The notes below the pieces were generated by a model. The model searched no databases and was not told where the DNA came from. It saw only the letters and a program-made list of their open reading frames with translations. From Solirubrobacterales bacterium (lineage in GTDB: Bacteria > Actinomycetota > Thermoleophilia > Solirubrobacterales > Solirubrobacteraceae), in contig JAATFK010000672.1 in NCBI GenBank assembly GCA_015655225.1, positions 1 to 5,136 on the forward strand: a stretch of 5,136 nt of DNA, written 5' to 3'. Below are positions 1 to 5,136 of the stretch, in pieces; position 1 is the stretch's first letter, and each line of letters starts with the position of its first letter. Position numbers and translations under genes: made by a program.

Positions 1-123
1 CCGCCGGCCCCGGCCGCGCCGCCGATCCTCGCCGCGCCGCCCTCACCGCCCGCGCCCGCACCCCCCGCACCGCCCGAGCGCCCTCACCGCCCCTCGCCGA
101 CCCCCGAGTTCGGGCTCGAATGA
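1..123 (+). CDS. C-terminal end of a convergent gene: Pro/Ala-rich tail (partial)
   Basis: Reading from base 1, the plus strand is open for 40 codons and ends at TGA 121-123. Almost every third codon position is G or C, as expected for a real gene in this genome, although low-complexity GC-rich DNA can mimic this. The translation is a disordered tail of Pro and Ala with a few Arg, Ser and Glu, and it closes with SPTPEFGLE. The start and any folded domain lie outside the window, so no function can be given. A Pro/Ala linker capped by a short acidic-aromatic tip is a layout found on secreted or surface proteins and on proteins with a C-terminal docking peptide; that is inference only. The gene converges with the GT20 gene, with 15 bp between the two stops. 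It could instead be non-coding, since the only support is the open frame, its third-base pattern and the tidy stop. Confidence 0.45.
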   Translation, partial: PPAPAAPPILAAPPSPPAPAPPAPPERPHRPSPTPEFGLE

Positions 124-141
124 GCCGCCCGCCCCGGCTCA
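121..141. terminator. Candidate bidirectional hairpin terminator over two convergent stop codons
   Basis: TGAGCCG (121-127) and CGGCTCA (135-141) form a perfect 7-bp inverted repeat around a 7-base C-rich loop. The left arm begins with the TGA stop of the plus-strand frame, and the right arm ends with the TCA that encodes the TGA stop of the minus-strand GT20 gene. A second, overlapping 5-bp stem (GGCTC 113-117 with GAGCC 122-126) could compete with it. No T-run follows on either strand, so this is not a classical intrinsic terminator. GC-rich stems without a U-tract are, however, commonly proposed as terminators in actinobacteria. Its position between converging genes is the main support. 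Confidence 0.35.
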
Positions 142-1599
142 CGCCCCGTCGGCGCGTTCCTTCTTGCGGATGTCGGCCAGCTGGTCGTCGATCCAGTCGC
201 CCGGGCTGCGCGCCGTGACGATCTGCTTCAGCCCCTCGACGCGCCGCTGGCGCTCCTCCGGCGCCATCGTCAGCGCCGCGTGGATCGAGTCGGCCAGCTC
301 CTGGATGTCGAACGGGTTGACCGAGAGCGCGAACTCGCCGAGCTCCTCGTGCGCCCCGGTGTTCTCCGAGAGGATCGAGACGCCGCCCTGCTCGTTCACG
401 AGCGGGCCCTCCTTCGCGACCAGGTTCATGCCGTCGAACATCGCGTTCACGAGCAGCACGTCGTAGTTCTTGTACGACGCGACCGCCTCCTCGAGGTCGT
501 CGCGCAGCTTCAGGTGAATCGGCATCCAGTCGGGCGTCCCGTGCCGGTGGTTCACGACCGCGACGACCGCCTCGATCCGCTCCAGGTACTCGGCGTACTC
601 CGGCACGTCGGTCCGTGACGGCATCAGCTGGGCTATGAACGTGACCCGCTCGCTGAACTCCGGGTGCTGGTCGAGGAACACGTCGAACGCGGTGAAGCCG
701 CGCAGGATGTTCTTCGACAGGTCGGCGCGGTCGACGCGCAGGATCAGGTGGTCGCGGCGGCGGCGCAGCAGCTCCTCCTCGAACTGGAGCGTTCGCTCGC
801 GGCGGGCGACCGCGCGGGTCGCCTCGGCGTCGATCGGCAGCGGGTAGGCGCGCACCCACGTCTCGTGGTCGCCGCTTCGGACGATCCCCCGCTTCATGTC
901 GACCTCGAGGTCCATCAGGTCGCGGCAGCACTGGAGGAAGTTGCGCCGGTACGACCTCGTGTGGAAGCCGACGATGTCGTTCGCGAGGATCCCGTGGTAG
1001 ATCTCGTTGCGGATCGCGGTCGGCAGCACCCGCCACGAGTCCGGCTGGCTCCACGGGATGTGCACGAAGTGGTGCAGGAAGACGTCCGGGCGCTCTCGCC
1101 TGACGAGCGCCGGCAGCGTGTACAGGTGGTAGTCGTGGACCATCACGACCGGCTCGTGCTGGCCCTCGATCTCGTCGAGGACGGCGCGCGCGAGGTCCTC
1201 GTTGACGACGTTGTAGCCGAACTCGAACGCCTCGACCTCCTCGCGGCGGATGTCCGGCGCGTTCGACTGATCCCACAGGTAGTGCTGGATGAACCACAGC
1301 ATCGGGTTCGCGATCACGTTGTAGAAGCGGTCGTACGCGTCGGGGTCGGAGGCGACCAGCCGCACCTGGTACTCGCCGCCCTCGGGCAGCTCGACCGTGA
1401 ACGGCTTGCCGCCGTGCTCCTGCGACGCGGCGATGTCCTCCTCCGTCATCGCGGACGCGATCCAGACCGCGTCGCGGTGCGACGCGAGCCCGGTCAGCGC
1501 GGTCACGAGCCCGCCGCCGCCGCGGCGCACCTCGCCGTCGGGTCCGAACGTGACCGGACCGCGGTTGGAGACCAGCACGAGCGGCGCGCCGCTGCTCAT
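139..1599 (-). CDS. otsA: Trehalose-6-phosphate synthase family glycosyltransferase (GT20), divergent
   Basis: This 486-residue cytosolic GT-B enzyme probably transfers glucose from an NDP-glucose to glucose 6-phosphate to make trehalose 6-phosphate. The length suits a single-domain OtsA of about 450-500 residues, and no phosphatase domain is fused. Residues aligned by eye with E. coli OtsA are present: SNR with R13; the glycine loop 27-30; Y93 and W102 at the same nine-residue spacing as Y76 and W85; VHDYHL with D156; H180 in HIPW; R291 and K296 in the VDRADLSK segment, like R262 and K267; R329, 33 residues after K296, as R300 is after K267; and DGMNLVAKE at 389-397. R13, Y93, W102 and R329 match the set that holds the phosphate of the acceptor sugar, which argues for a phosphorylated acceptor. 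Oddities are F388 where OtsA usually has Arg (RDGMNLV), and a HIPWSQPDSWRVLP segment plus a GPLVNE segment that recall the pseudoglycosyltransferase VldE. The start is ATG 1599, with GGAGG nine bases upstream. It follows treT by 4 bp. The family is sure; the exact product is less so. Confidence 0.88.
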   Translation of the reverse strand: MSSGAPLVLVSNRGPVTFGPDGEVRRGGGGLVTALTGLASHRDAVWIASAMTEEDIAASQEHGGKPFTVELPEGGEYQVRLVASDPDAYDRFYNVIANPMLWFIQHYLWDQSNAPDIRREEVEAFEFGYNVVNEDLARAVLDEIEGQHEPVVMVHDYHLYTLPALVRRERPDVFLHHFVHIPWSQPDSWRVLPTAIRNEIYHGILANDIVGFHTRSYRRNFLQCCRDLMDLEVDMKRGIVRSGDHETWVRAYPLPIDAEATRAVARRERTLQFEEELLRRRRDHLILRVDRADLSKNILRGFTAFDVFLDQHPEFSERVTFIAQLMPSRTDVPEYAEYLERIEAVVAVVNHRHGTPDWMPIHLKLRDDLEEAVASYKNYDVLLVNAMFDGMNLVAKEGPLVNEQGGVSILSENTGAHEELGEFALSVNPFDIQELADSIHAALTMAPEERQRRVEGLKQIVTARSPGDWIDDQLADIRKKERADGA

Positions 1600-1603
1600 C
1601 GCC

Positions 1604-2836
1604 TCATGCCTCCAGCGTCGCGAAGATCCGCAGCCAGTCGCGCAGCAGCCGCGGCATCAGGAAGTGCCTGCGCACGTGCTCCTTCCCGGCGCGTCCCAGC
1701 CGCCGCCCGAGCGTCGGGTCGGCGAGGATCTCGATCGTGCGCTGGGCGGTCTCCTCGACGCTCGAGACGAGGAAGCCGGAGACGCCGTCCTCGACCTGCA
1801 GCGGGATCCCGCCGACGTTGCCGCCGATGAACGGCCGCGCCTTCCAGATCGCCTCCGAGACGGTCAGGCCGAAGCCCTCCCGCGTCGACTTCTGGATCAG
1901 CACGTCGGCGTGCGACTGGAAGGCGTTGACCTCGATCGCCCCGACGTTGTTGAAGTTGTTGAGGATGTGGATGTCCGGGTCCCTCTCGGCGTGCGCGACC
2001 GTCGCGTTGAAGAAGTCCCAGCCCTCGGGGTCGTCGGTCGCCATCGAGCCGACCAGCGCGAGCTGCACCTCCGGCATCCGCTCCTTCACGATCCGGTAGG
2101 CGTCGATCACGCCGAGCGGATCCTTCCAGGGGTCGAAGCGCGACACCTGGCACATCAGCGGCCGGTCGACGTCGATCCCGAACTGCTCGCAGATGTAGAC
2201 CGCGTCCTCCGGCGAGAACGCCATGTTCTTCGGCGCCAGCGGATCGATCGCCGGCGGCACGATGTTGATCTCGCCCTCCATCCCGGCGGGCACGTACTGC
2301 TGCATGTGGAAGACCGAGGCGGGATACGCCTTGATGTACGGCAGCAGCTTCTCGATCGTGCGCGGGTTCGGCGTCGAGAGGTCGATGTGGCAGCGCCAGA
2401 TCCAGTGCTTCGACTTCTCCGGCGCGAGCGTGTGCAGCGCAGCCGGCTGCGGGTCGTGGACCACGACGTGGTCCCAGCCGCCGTCCAGCTCTCTCGCGTT
2501 CATCTCGTTGTAGCTGCGCCAGGAGTCCCATTGCTCGTCCGTCAGATCCTGAGGGTTCCCCTGGAGCGCGTTGTGCATCACCTTCGTGGCGTTGAAGAAC
2601 TCCTCGCGGCCGTAGATCACGTGCCACTCGACGTCCAGCCCGACGTCGCGCATCAGCGGGACCATCGTGTAGAGGATCTCCGAGACGCCGCCGCCGAACG
2701 CCGTCGCCGAGAGGTGGAGGACCCTGCGGCCCTTGAGCGGCTCCGCCAGCTCGCGGATCTCGTCGATCAGCGAGCGGCCGACGATGCTGGCGTAGTCGGA
2801 GAGGAACTTGTGACCGACGGCAACGGGCTGGAGCAT
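1604..2836 (-). CDS. treT: Trehalose synthase, glycosyltransferring type (GT4, TreT)
   Basis: This 410-residue cytosolic GT-B retaining glycosyltransferase belongs to family GT4. TreT joins an NDP-glucose (ADP- or UDP-glucose) directly to glucose to give trehalose and is reversible in the archaeal enzymes. The sequence follows the Pyrococcus horikoshii TreT pattern closely, as I recall it: the FGGGVSEIL glycine loop at 47-55; an FFNATK-HNALQG segment at 80-93; VVVHDPQPAAL at 124-134; WRCHIDLS at 147-154; VSRFDPWKDP at 231-240, with R233 and K238 as the expected diphosphate-binding pair; LVGSMATDDPEGW at 261-273; and the E-x7-E motif E320/E328 in REGFGLTVSE. The length equals that of known TreT proteins, and the N-terminus at ATG 2836 aligns with theirs. 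There is no strong Shine-Dalgarno before it; GAGAG lies rather far upstream. It is the first gene of a probable two-gene unit with the GT20 gene, 4 bp apart. It probably serves osmotic, heat or desiccation protection, which is family knowledge, or trehalose recycling. Confidence 0.92.
   Translation of the reverse strand: MLQPVAVGHKFLSDYASIVGRSLIDEIRELAEPLKGRRVLHLSATAFGGGVSEILYTMVPLMRDVGLDVEWHVIYGREEFFNATKVMHNALQGNPQDLTDEQWDSWRSYNEMNARELDGGWDHVVVHDPQPAALHTLAPEKSKHWIWRCHIDLSTPNPRTIEKLLPYIKAYPASVFHMQQYVPAGMEGEINIVPPAIDPLAPKNMAFSPEDAVYICEQFGIDVDRPLMCQVSRFDPWKDPLGVIDAYRIVKERMPEVQLALVGSMATDDPEGWDFFNATVAHAERDPDIHILNNFNNVGAIEVNAFQSHADVLIQKSTREGFGLTVSEAIWKARPFIGGNVGGIPLQVEDGVSGFLVSSVEETAQRTIEILADPTLGRRLGRAGKEHVRRHFLMPRLLRDWLRIFATLEA
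1609..1613 (-). promoter_or_regulatory. Ribosome binding site of the GT20 gene, inside the end of treT
   Basis: On the minus strand GGAGG lies within the last sense codons of treT (CTG GAG GCA TGA) and stands nine bases before ATG 1599. This supports the chosen start and suggests translational coupling, with ribosomes finishing treT re-initiating on the next gene. A second GAGG only two bases from the ATG is too close to be used. Confidence 0.65.
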
Positions 2837-2871
2837 GAAGGTGGGCGCTCTCGGGACGGGGTCGCAGGAAC

Positions 2872-2887
2872 GGTGCGCAAGCGCGCC
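2872..2887. repeat. Near-palindrome in the treT upstream region
   Basis: GGTGCGC (2872-2878), AA, GCGCGCC (2881-2887) form a 16-bp inverted repeat with one mismatched pair. It covers the place where a transcript from the candidate -10 box would begin, so it could be an operator or a 5' leader hairpin. In DNA this rich in GC such short palindromes are frequent by chance. Confidence 0.25.
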
Positions 2888-2888
2888 G

Positions 2889-2894
2889 ACGATA
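2889..2894 (-). promoter_or_regulatory. Candidate -10 box for the treT-otsA unit
   Basis: On the minus strand TATCGT fits the actinobacterial TANNNT -10 pattern and is the most AT-rich hexamer in the 111-bp gap before treT. It ends about 52 bases before ATG 2836. No matching -35 is visible: 17 bases upstream the sequence is TCCGCG. If real, it would give treT and the GT20 gene their own promoter, separate from the kinase-protease pair. Support is weak. Confidence 0.25.
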
Positions 2895-2915
2895 GCGGAT
2901 CGCCAGGCCGGCGCG

Positions 2916-2936
2916 GACGGCGTTCGCGGCGCCGTC
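2916..2936 (-). terminator. Candidate hairpin terminator behind the protease gene
   Basis: GACGGCG (2916-2922) and CGCCGTC (2930-2936) are perfect 7-bp arms around a 7-base loop. In the direction of transcription the hairpin begins 11 bases after the protease stop codon. No U-run follows. It could end or attenuate the kinase-protease message before treT, or protect its 3' end. The remaining DNA between 2837 and 2947 shows no gene. Confidence 0.4.
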
Positions 2937-2947
2937 GGGGCAGCAGG

Positions 2948-4210
2948 CTAGCTGGGCCGGGAGCCGAGCACGACGGGGATCTCGCGGGGTGTCCCGTCGC
3001 GGTAGACGAGCAGCGTCACGGTGGTTCCCGGTGCGTCGTCCTGGAGCGCCGTCGCGAGGTCGTAGTCGCGCGTCAGCTGGCGTCCGTTCACTCTCGCGAT
3101 CACGTCGCCGCCGGTTGAGAGCGGCTCCGCCTGGAAGGTGACGCCGGTTCTCGTCGGCCCCTGCAGCCCGGCTCTCGCGGCGGGACTGTCGGGGGTGACG
3201 ACCTGGACCAGCGCGCCGGCTCTCACCGGCAGGCCGAACGCCTCCGCCAGCTGCGGGTAGATCGAGACCGTCTGCACGCCGAGGTAGGCGTAGGCGACCG
3301 AGCCGGTCGTGCGCAGCTGGTCGAACGAGCGTCTGACGGTGTCGGAGGGGATCGCGAAGCCGACGCCCTCGCCACCGCCGCCGGTCGTCTGGATCTGCGA
3401 GTTGATCCCGATCACGTCGCCGCTGGCGTCGACCAGCGGGCCGCCCGAGTTGCCGTGGTTGATCGCGGCGTCGGTCTGGATCGCGCCCTGGATCGCGAAC
3501 GCGCTGCTGGTGCCGTTGCCGGTGCCGTCGTTGAGCGAGTCGATCGAGCGGTGGGTCGCGGAGATGACGCCGACCGAGAGCGACTGCGGCTCGCCGAACG
3601 GGCTGCCGATCGCCGCGACCGGCGCGCCCACCACGAGGTTGTTGCTCTCGCCGAATCTCAGCGGCCGCAGCGTCAGGCCGGCGGGGTCGACTCTGATCAG
3701 CGCCACGTCGGCGTTGAGGTCGGTGCCGACGATCGTCGCCGGCACCTGGTTGCCGTCGCCGAACTGGACGTAGACCTGGCCCGCGCGCGTCGCTCTCGTG
3801 CCGGTGCCGGTCGTGACGACGTGCGCGTTCGTGAGTATCTGGCCGCTGCTGGAGACGACGAAGCCGGAGCCGAGGCCCTCCTCGGCGGGGTGGTCGGCCG
3901 GCGTGCCGGGCGGCCGCCCGAAGACGCTCACGACCGTCACGACGCCGGGCGCGTCGGCGGCGTAGAGCGCGCTCGCGTTGAACCCCTGGCGGCCCTGCTC
4001 CTCCACCACCTGCACGCGCGTCGTCGTGGTGCGCGTGACGCCGGGCGTGGGCGTCGCGATGGTCGAGGAGGACCCGGACCCTGAGGAGGCGCTGGAGGCG
4101 GAGCCGTCGCCGGCGAGGTGGCTGTTGCCGCCGCAGCCGGCCGCCGCGGCGGCGAGCGCGAGCGCGGCGGCGCCGAGCGTCGCGGTGCGGGCGCCGCGGG
4201 AGCTGATCAC
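2948..4210 (-). CDS. HtrA/DegP-like serine protease with PDZ domain, probable lipoprotein
   Basis: This 420-residue exported S1C-family protease probably degrades or processes damaged or signalling proteins outside the membrane. A short Arg-bearing N-terminus and an Ala-rich hydrophobic stretch (10-25) lead to AAGC with C26, a plausible though Leu-less lipobox, so it is likely lipid-anchored. A Ser/Gly/Thr-rich linker covers about 28-66. The trypsin-like domain spans about 78-305, with the triad H130 (LTNAHVV), D168 (NADVALI) and S255 (GNSGGPLV); all three are present, so it should be active. One PDZ domain spans about 308-415 and carries the usual YLGVQ start and a GGDVIARVNG strand after a longer insert. 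The start is GTG 4210, overlapping the kinase stop as GTGA, with GGAG eight bases upstream. The same frame stays open further right only as an out-of-frame reading of the kinase gene. Eight of 24 Arg codons are AGA, unlike the neighbouring genes. The pairing with the kinase resembles MprB-PepD. Confidence 0.9.
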   Translation of the reverse strand: MISSRGARTATLGAAALALAAAAAGCGGNSHLAGDGSASSASSGSGSSSTIATPTPGVTRTTTTRVQVVEEQGRQGFNASALYAADAPGVVTVVSVFGRPPGTPADHPAEEGLGSGFVVSSSGQILTNAHVVTTGTGTRATRAGQVYVQFGDGNQVPATIVGTDLNADVALIRVDPAGLTLRPLRFGESNNLVVGAPVAAIGSPFGEPQSLSVGVISATHRSIDSLNDGTGNGTSSAFAIQGAIQTDAAINHGNSGGPLVDASGDVIGINSQIQTTGGGGEGVGFAIPSDTVRRSFDQLRTTGSVAYAYLGVQTVSIYPQLAEAFGLPVRAGALVQVVTPDSPAARAGLQGPTRTGVTFQAEPLSTGGDVIARVNGRQLTRDYDLATALQDDAPGTTVTLLVYRDGTPREIPVVLGSRPS

Positions 4211-5052
4211 GCCTGCAGCTCCAGCGCGAAGACGGTGCGCCCCGGACGCGACTCGACGCCGAGGCGCCCGTCCATCCGCTCCGCCAGCTCGCTCGCGATC
4301 GCGAGGCCGAGGCCCGAGCCCTGCGCGTCGTCGGAGGTGTAGAACGGCTCGAAGATCCGTGACAGCGACGCGCGCTCGATCCCGGAGCCGTGGTCGGCGA
4401 CCGCGAGCCGGGCGAAGCCGTCGTCGCGCGTGGCGGAGACGATCACGTCGGTGCCGGGCGTCGTGTGCGTCAGCGCGTTGTCGATCAGGATGCGGATGAT
4501 CTGGGCCACGCGCACAGGATCGCAGAGCGCCTCGACCGGACGGCTCGCGAGTCGCACCTCCAGCCGCGAGTCGTGCTGCGCGAGCACCGGCTCGAACTCG
4601 GAGGAGACCGAGCGCGCCAGCTCCGAGAGGTCGACCGGCTCCGGGCGCAGCTCGAGCGAGCCGGACTCCAGCCGCGAGAGGTCGAGCAGGTCGACCGACA
4701 GCTTCCCGAGCCGCTCGACCTGCTCGCGGACCTGCGCGAGGAAGCGTCTGCGCGTCTCCTCGTCCAGCTCCTCGTCCTCCAGCAGCTCGACGAAGCCGCC
4801 GAGCGAGAAGAGCGGCGTGCGCAGCTCGTGCGAGGCGGTCGCGATGAACTGCTTGCGGGCGCGGTCGAACTGCGCCAGCTGCGCCTGCATGTCGTTGAAC
4901 GCGACCGCCAGCTGGCCCAGCTCGTCGTCGGAGTCGACCACGATCGGCGTCGAGAAGTCGCCCGCCGCGACCTGCTCGGCGGCCTGCTCCAGCCGCTTGA
5001 CGCGCTGCGAGATCGCCCGCGCGCTGAACCAGCCGGCGAGCACCGCGATCAC
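4207..5052 (-). CDS. Two-component sensor histidine kinase, N-terminus apparently incomplete
   Basis: From GTG 5052 this is a 281-residue transmitter. The end of a membrane helix (about 1-10) leads into a HAMP linker (about 8-60, with DELGQLAVAFNDM). HisKA follows (about 62-130) with the phospho-acceptor H75 in ASHELRTP, then a HATPase_c domain (about 175-280) with the N box DNA at 191-193, D220 in ADHGSGI, the F box IFEPFY at 233-238 and GSGLGLA at 245-251. All catalytic boxes are intact. It should autophosphorylate and pass phosphate to a response regulator, probably encoded beyond 5136. The GTG start is doubtful: it cuts the membrane helix short. The frame continues upstream (5053-5118, about 22 more residues, completing a helix AAATGLVIAVLAGWF) before TGA 5119-5121, without an ATG. 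No first membrane helix or extracellular sensor domain exists. AGGG three bases before the GTG is a poor ribosome site. It is either a sensor-less kinase, a gene broken near its start, or a sequence error at the edge. Confidence 0.82.
   Translation of the reverse strand: MIAVLAGWFSARAISQRVKRLEQAAEQVAAGDFSTPIVVDSDDELGQLAVAFNDMQAQLAQFDRARKQFIATASHELRTPLFSLGGFVELLEDEELDEETRRRFLAQVREQVERLGKLSVDLLDLSRLESGSLELRPEPVDLSELARSVSSEFEPVLAQHDSRLEVRLASRPVEALCDPVRVAQIIRILIDNALTHTTPGTDVIVSATRDDGFARLAVADHGSGIERASLSRIFEPFYTSDDAQGSGLGLAIASELAERMDGRLGVESRPGRTVFALELQA
4219..4222 (-). promoter_or_regulatory. Ribosome binding site that sets the protease GTG start
   Basis: GGAG on the minus strand stands eight bases before GTG 4210, inside the last codons of the kinase gene. 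Together with the GTGA overlap and the signal peptide that follows, it favours this start over any further upstream in the same frame. Translation is probably coupled to that of the kinase. Confidence 0.6.
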
Positions 5053-5136
5053 TAGCCCTGTCGCCGCGGCGGGAGAGCGAGTGTTGCGGCTGATCTCGAA
5101 GTACAGGACAACGATATGTCATGAGCTCGGACCAGC
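5053..5136 (-). other. Unresolved region upstream of the kinase (stop and out-of-frame ATG)
   Basis: In the kinase frame this stretch reads AGPSS, stop (5119-5121), then about 22 residues that lead into the membrane helix. An ATG at 5120-5122 overlaps that stop as ATGA, exactly like a regulator-kinase junction, but it lies in the frame of the protease, one base off from the kinase. Bases around 5108-5124 are noticeably richer in A and T than the rest. A one-base indel between 5122 and about 5060 would join the ATG to the kinase frame. I cannot tell a frameshift from an edge artefact. Confidence 0.4.

Noticed and set aside
664..1830. Long open frame on the plus strand opposite the GT20 gene
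   Set aside because: Its translation is a monotonous Arg/Val/Asp/Ala mixture with no domain, typical of the antisense shadow of a GC-rich gene. The minus-strand reading has clear GT20 motifs.
1596..2627. Second minus-strand open frame inside treT
   Set aside because: It overlaps the strongly supported TreT frame, its translation is Arg/Gly/Asp-rich and no family is recognisable.
1397..3118. Open plus-strand frame of over 570 codons opposite treT
   Set aside because: It crosses the whole of treT, the intergenic gap and parts of both neighbouring genes. It is rich in Arg, Val, Asp and Leu without recognisable motifs. It is explained by few stop codons in GC-rich DNA.
4211..5122. N-terminal extension of the protease frame up to ATG 5122
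   Set aside because: These 304 codons are an Arg/Ala/Gly-rich out-of-frame reading of the kinase gene. The signal peptide, the GTGA overlap and the GGAG site place the true start at GTG 4210.
1..5136. tRNA or rRNA genes, CRISPR arrays, insertion sequences or phage genes
   Set aside because: I saw no regularly spaced repeats, no terminal inverted repeats with a transposase and no RNA-gene-like segments. The window is densely filled by ordinary metabolic and stress genes.

Overview
The window is very GC-rich, with G or C at nearly every third codon position. It holds four complete or nearly complete genes on the minus strand and what looks like the end of a convergent plus-strand gene at the left edge. 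The base composition, the pairing of a TreT-type trehalose synthase with a divergent OtsA-like enzyme, and the style of the histidine kinase and HtrA protease suggest a high-GC actinobacterium, perhaps of the class Thermoleophilia (Conexibacter, Patulibacter or Solirubrobacter relatives). That placement is inferred from recalled family sequences, not from a search.

Layout, left to right. Positions 1-123 (+) read as an open, Pro/Ala-rich C-terminal tail ending in PEFGLE. Its stop lies 15 bp from the stop of the convergent gene, and both stops sit inside one short hairpin. Positions 139-1599 (-) encode a GT20 glycosyltransferase of the trehalose-6-phosphate synthase family. Positions 1604-2836 (-) encode a GT4 trehalose synthase of the TreT type. 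Positions 2837-2947 are a 111-bp gap with a hairpin behind the protease gene, a weak candidate -10 box and a near-palindrome. Positions 2948-4210 (-) encode an HtrA/DegP-like serine protease with a probable lipoprotein signal and one PDZ domain. Positions 4207-5052 (-) encode a HAMP-HisKA-HATPase sensor kinase whose N-terminus looks incomplete. The last 84 bases contain an in-frame stop and no convincing start.

Transcription of the four main genes runs right to left, in two modules. The kinase and protease overlap by 4 bp (GTGA) and look like an envelope-stress unit comparable to MprAB-PepD of mycobacteria. A response regulator would be expected just beyond the right edge. The treT and otsA-like genes are 4 bp apart and look translationally coupled. 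They form a trehalose (compatible solute) module with two alternative routes: direct synthesis from NDP-glucose and glucose, and synthesis through trehalose 6-phosphate. No trehalose-6-phosphate phosphatase gene is present in the window.

No strong case for a wholly new system was found. The points most worth a second look are the divergent, VldE-like form of the GT20 enzyme, its coupling to TreT, the damaged-looking start of the kinase gene, and the unusual use of AGA arginine codons in the protease gene.
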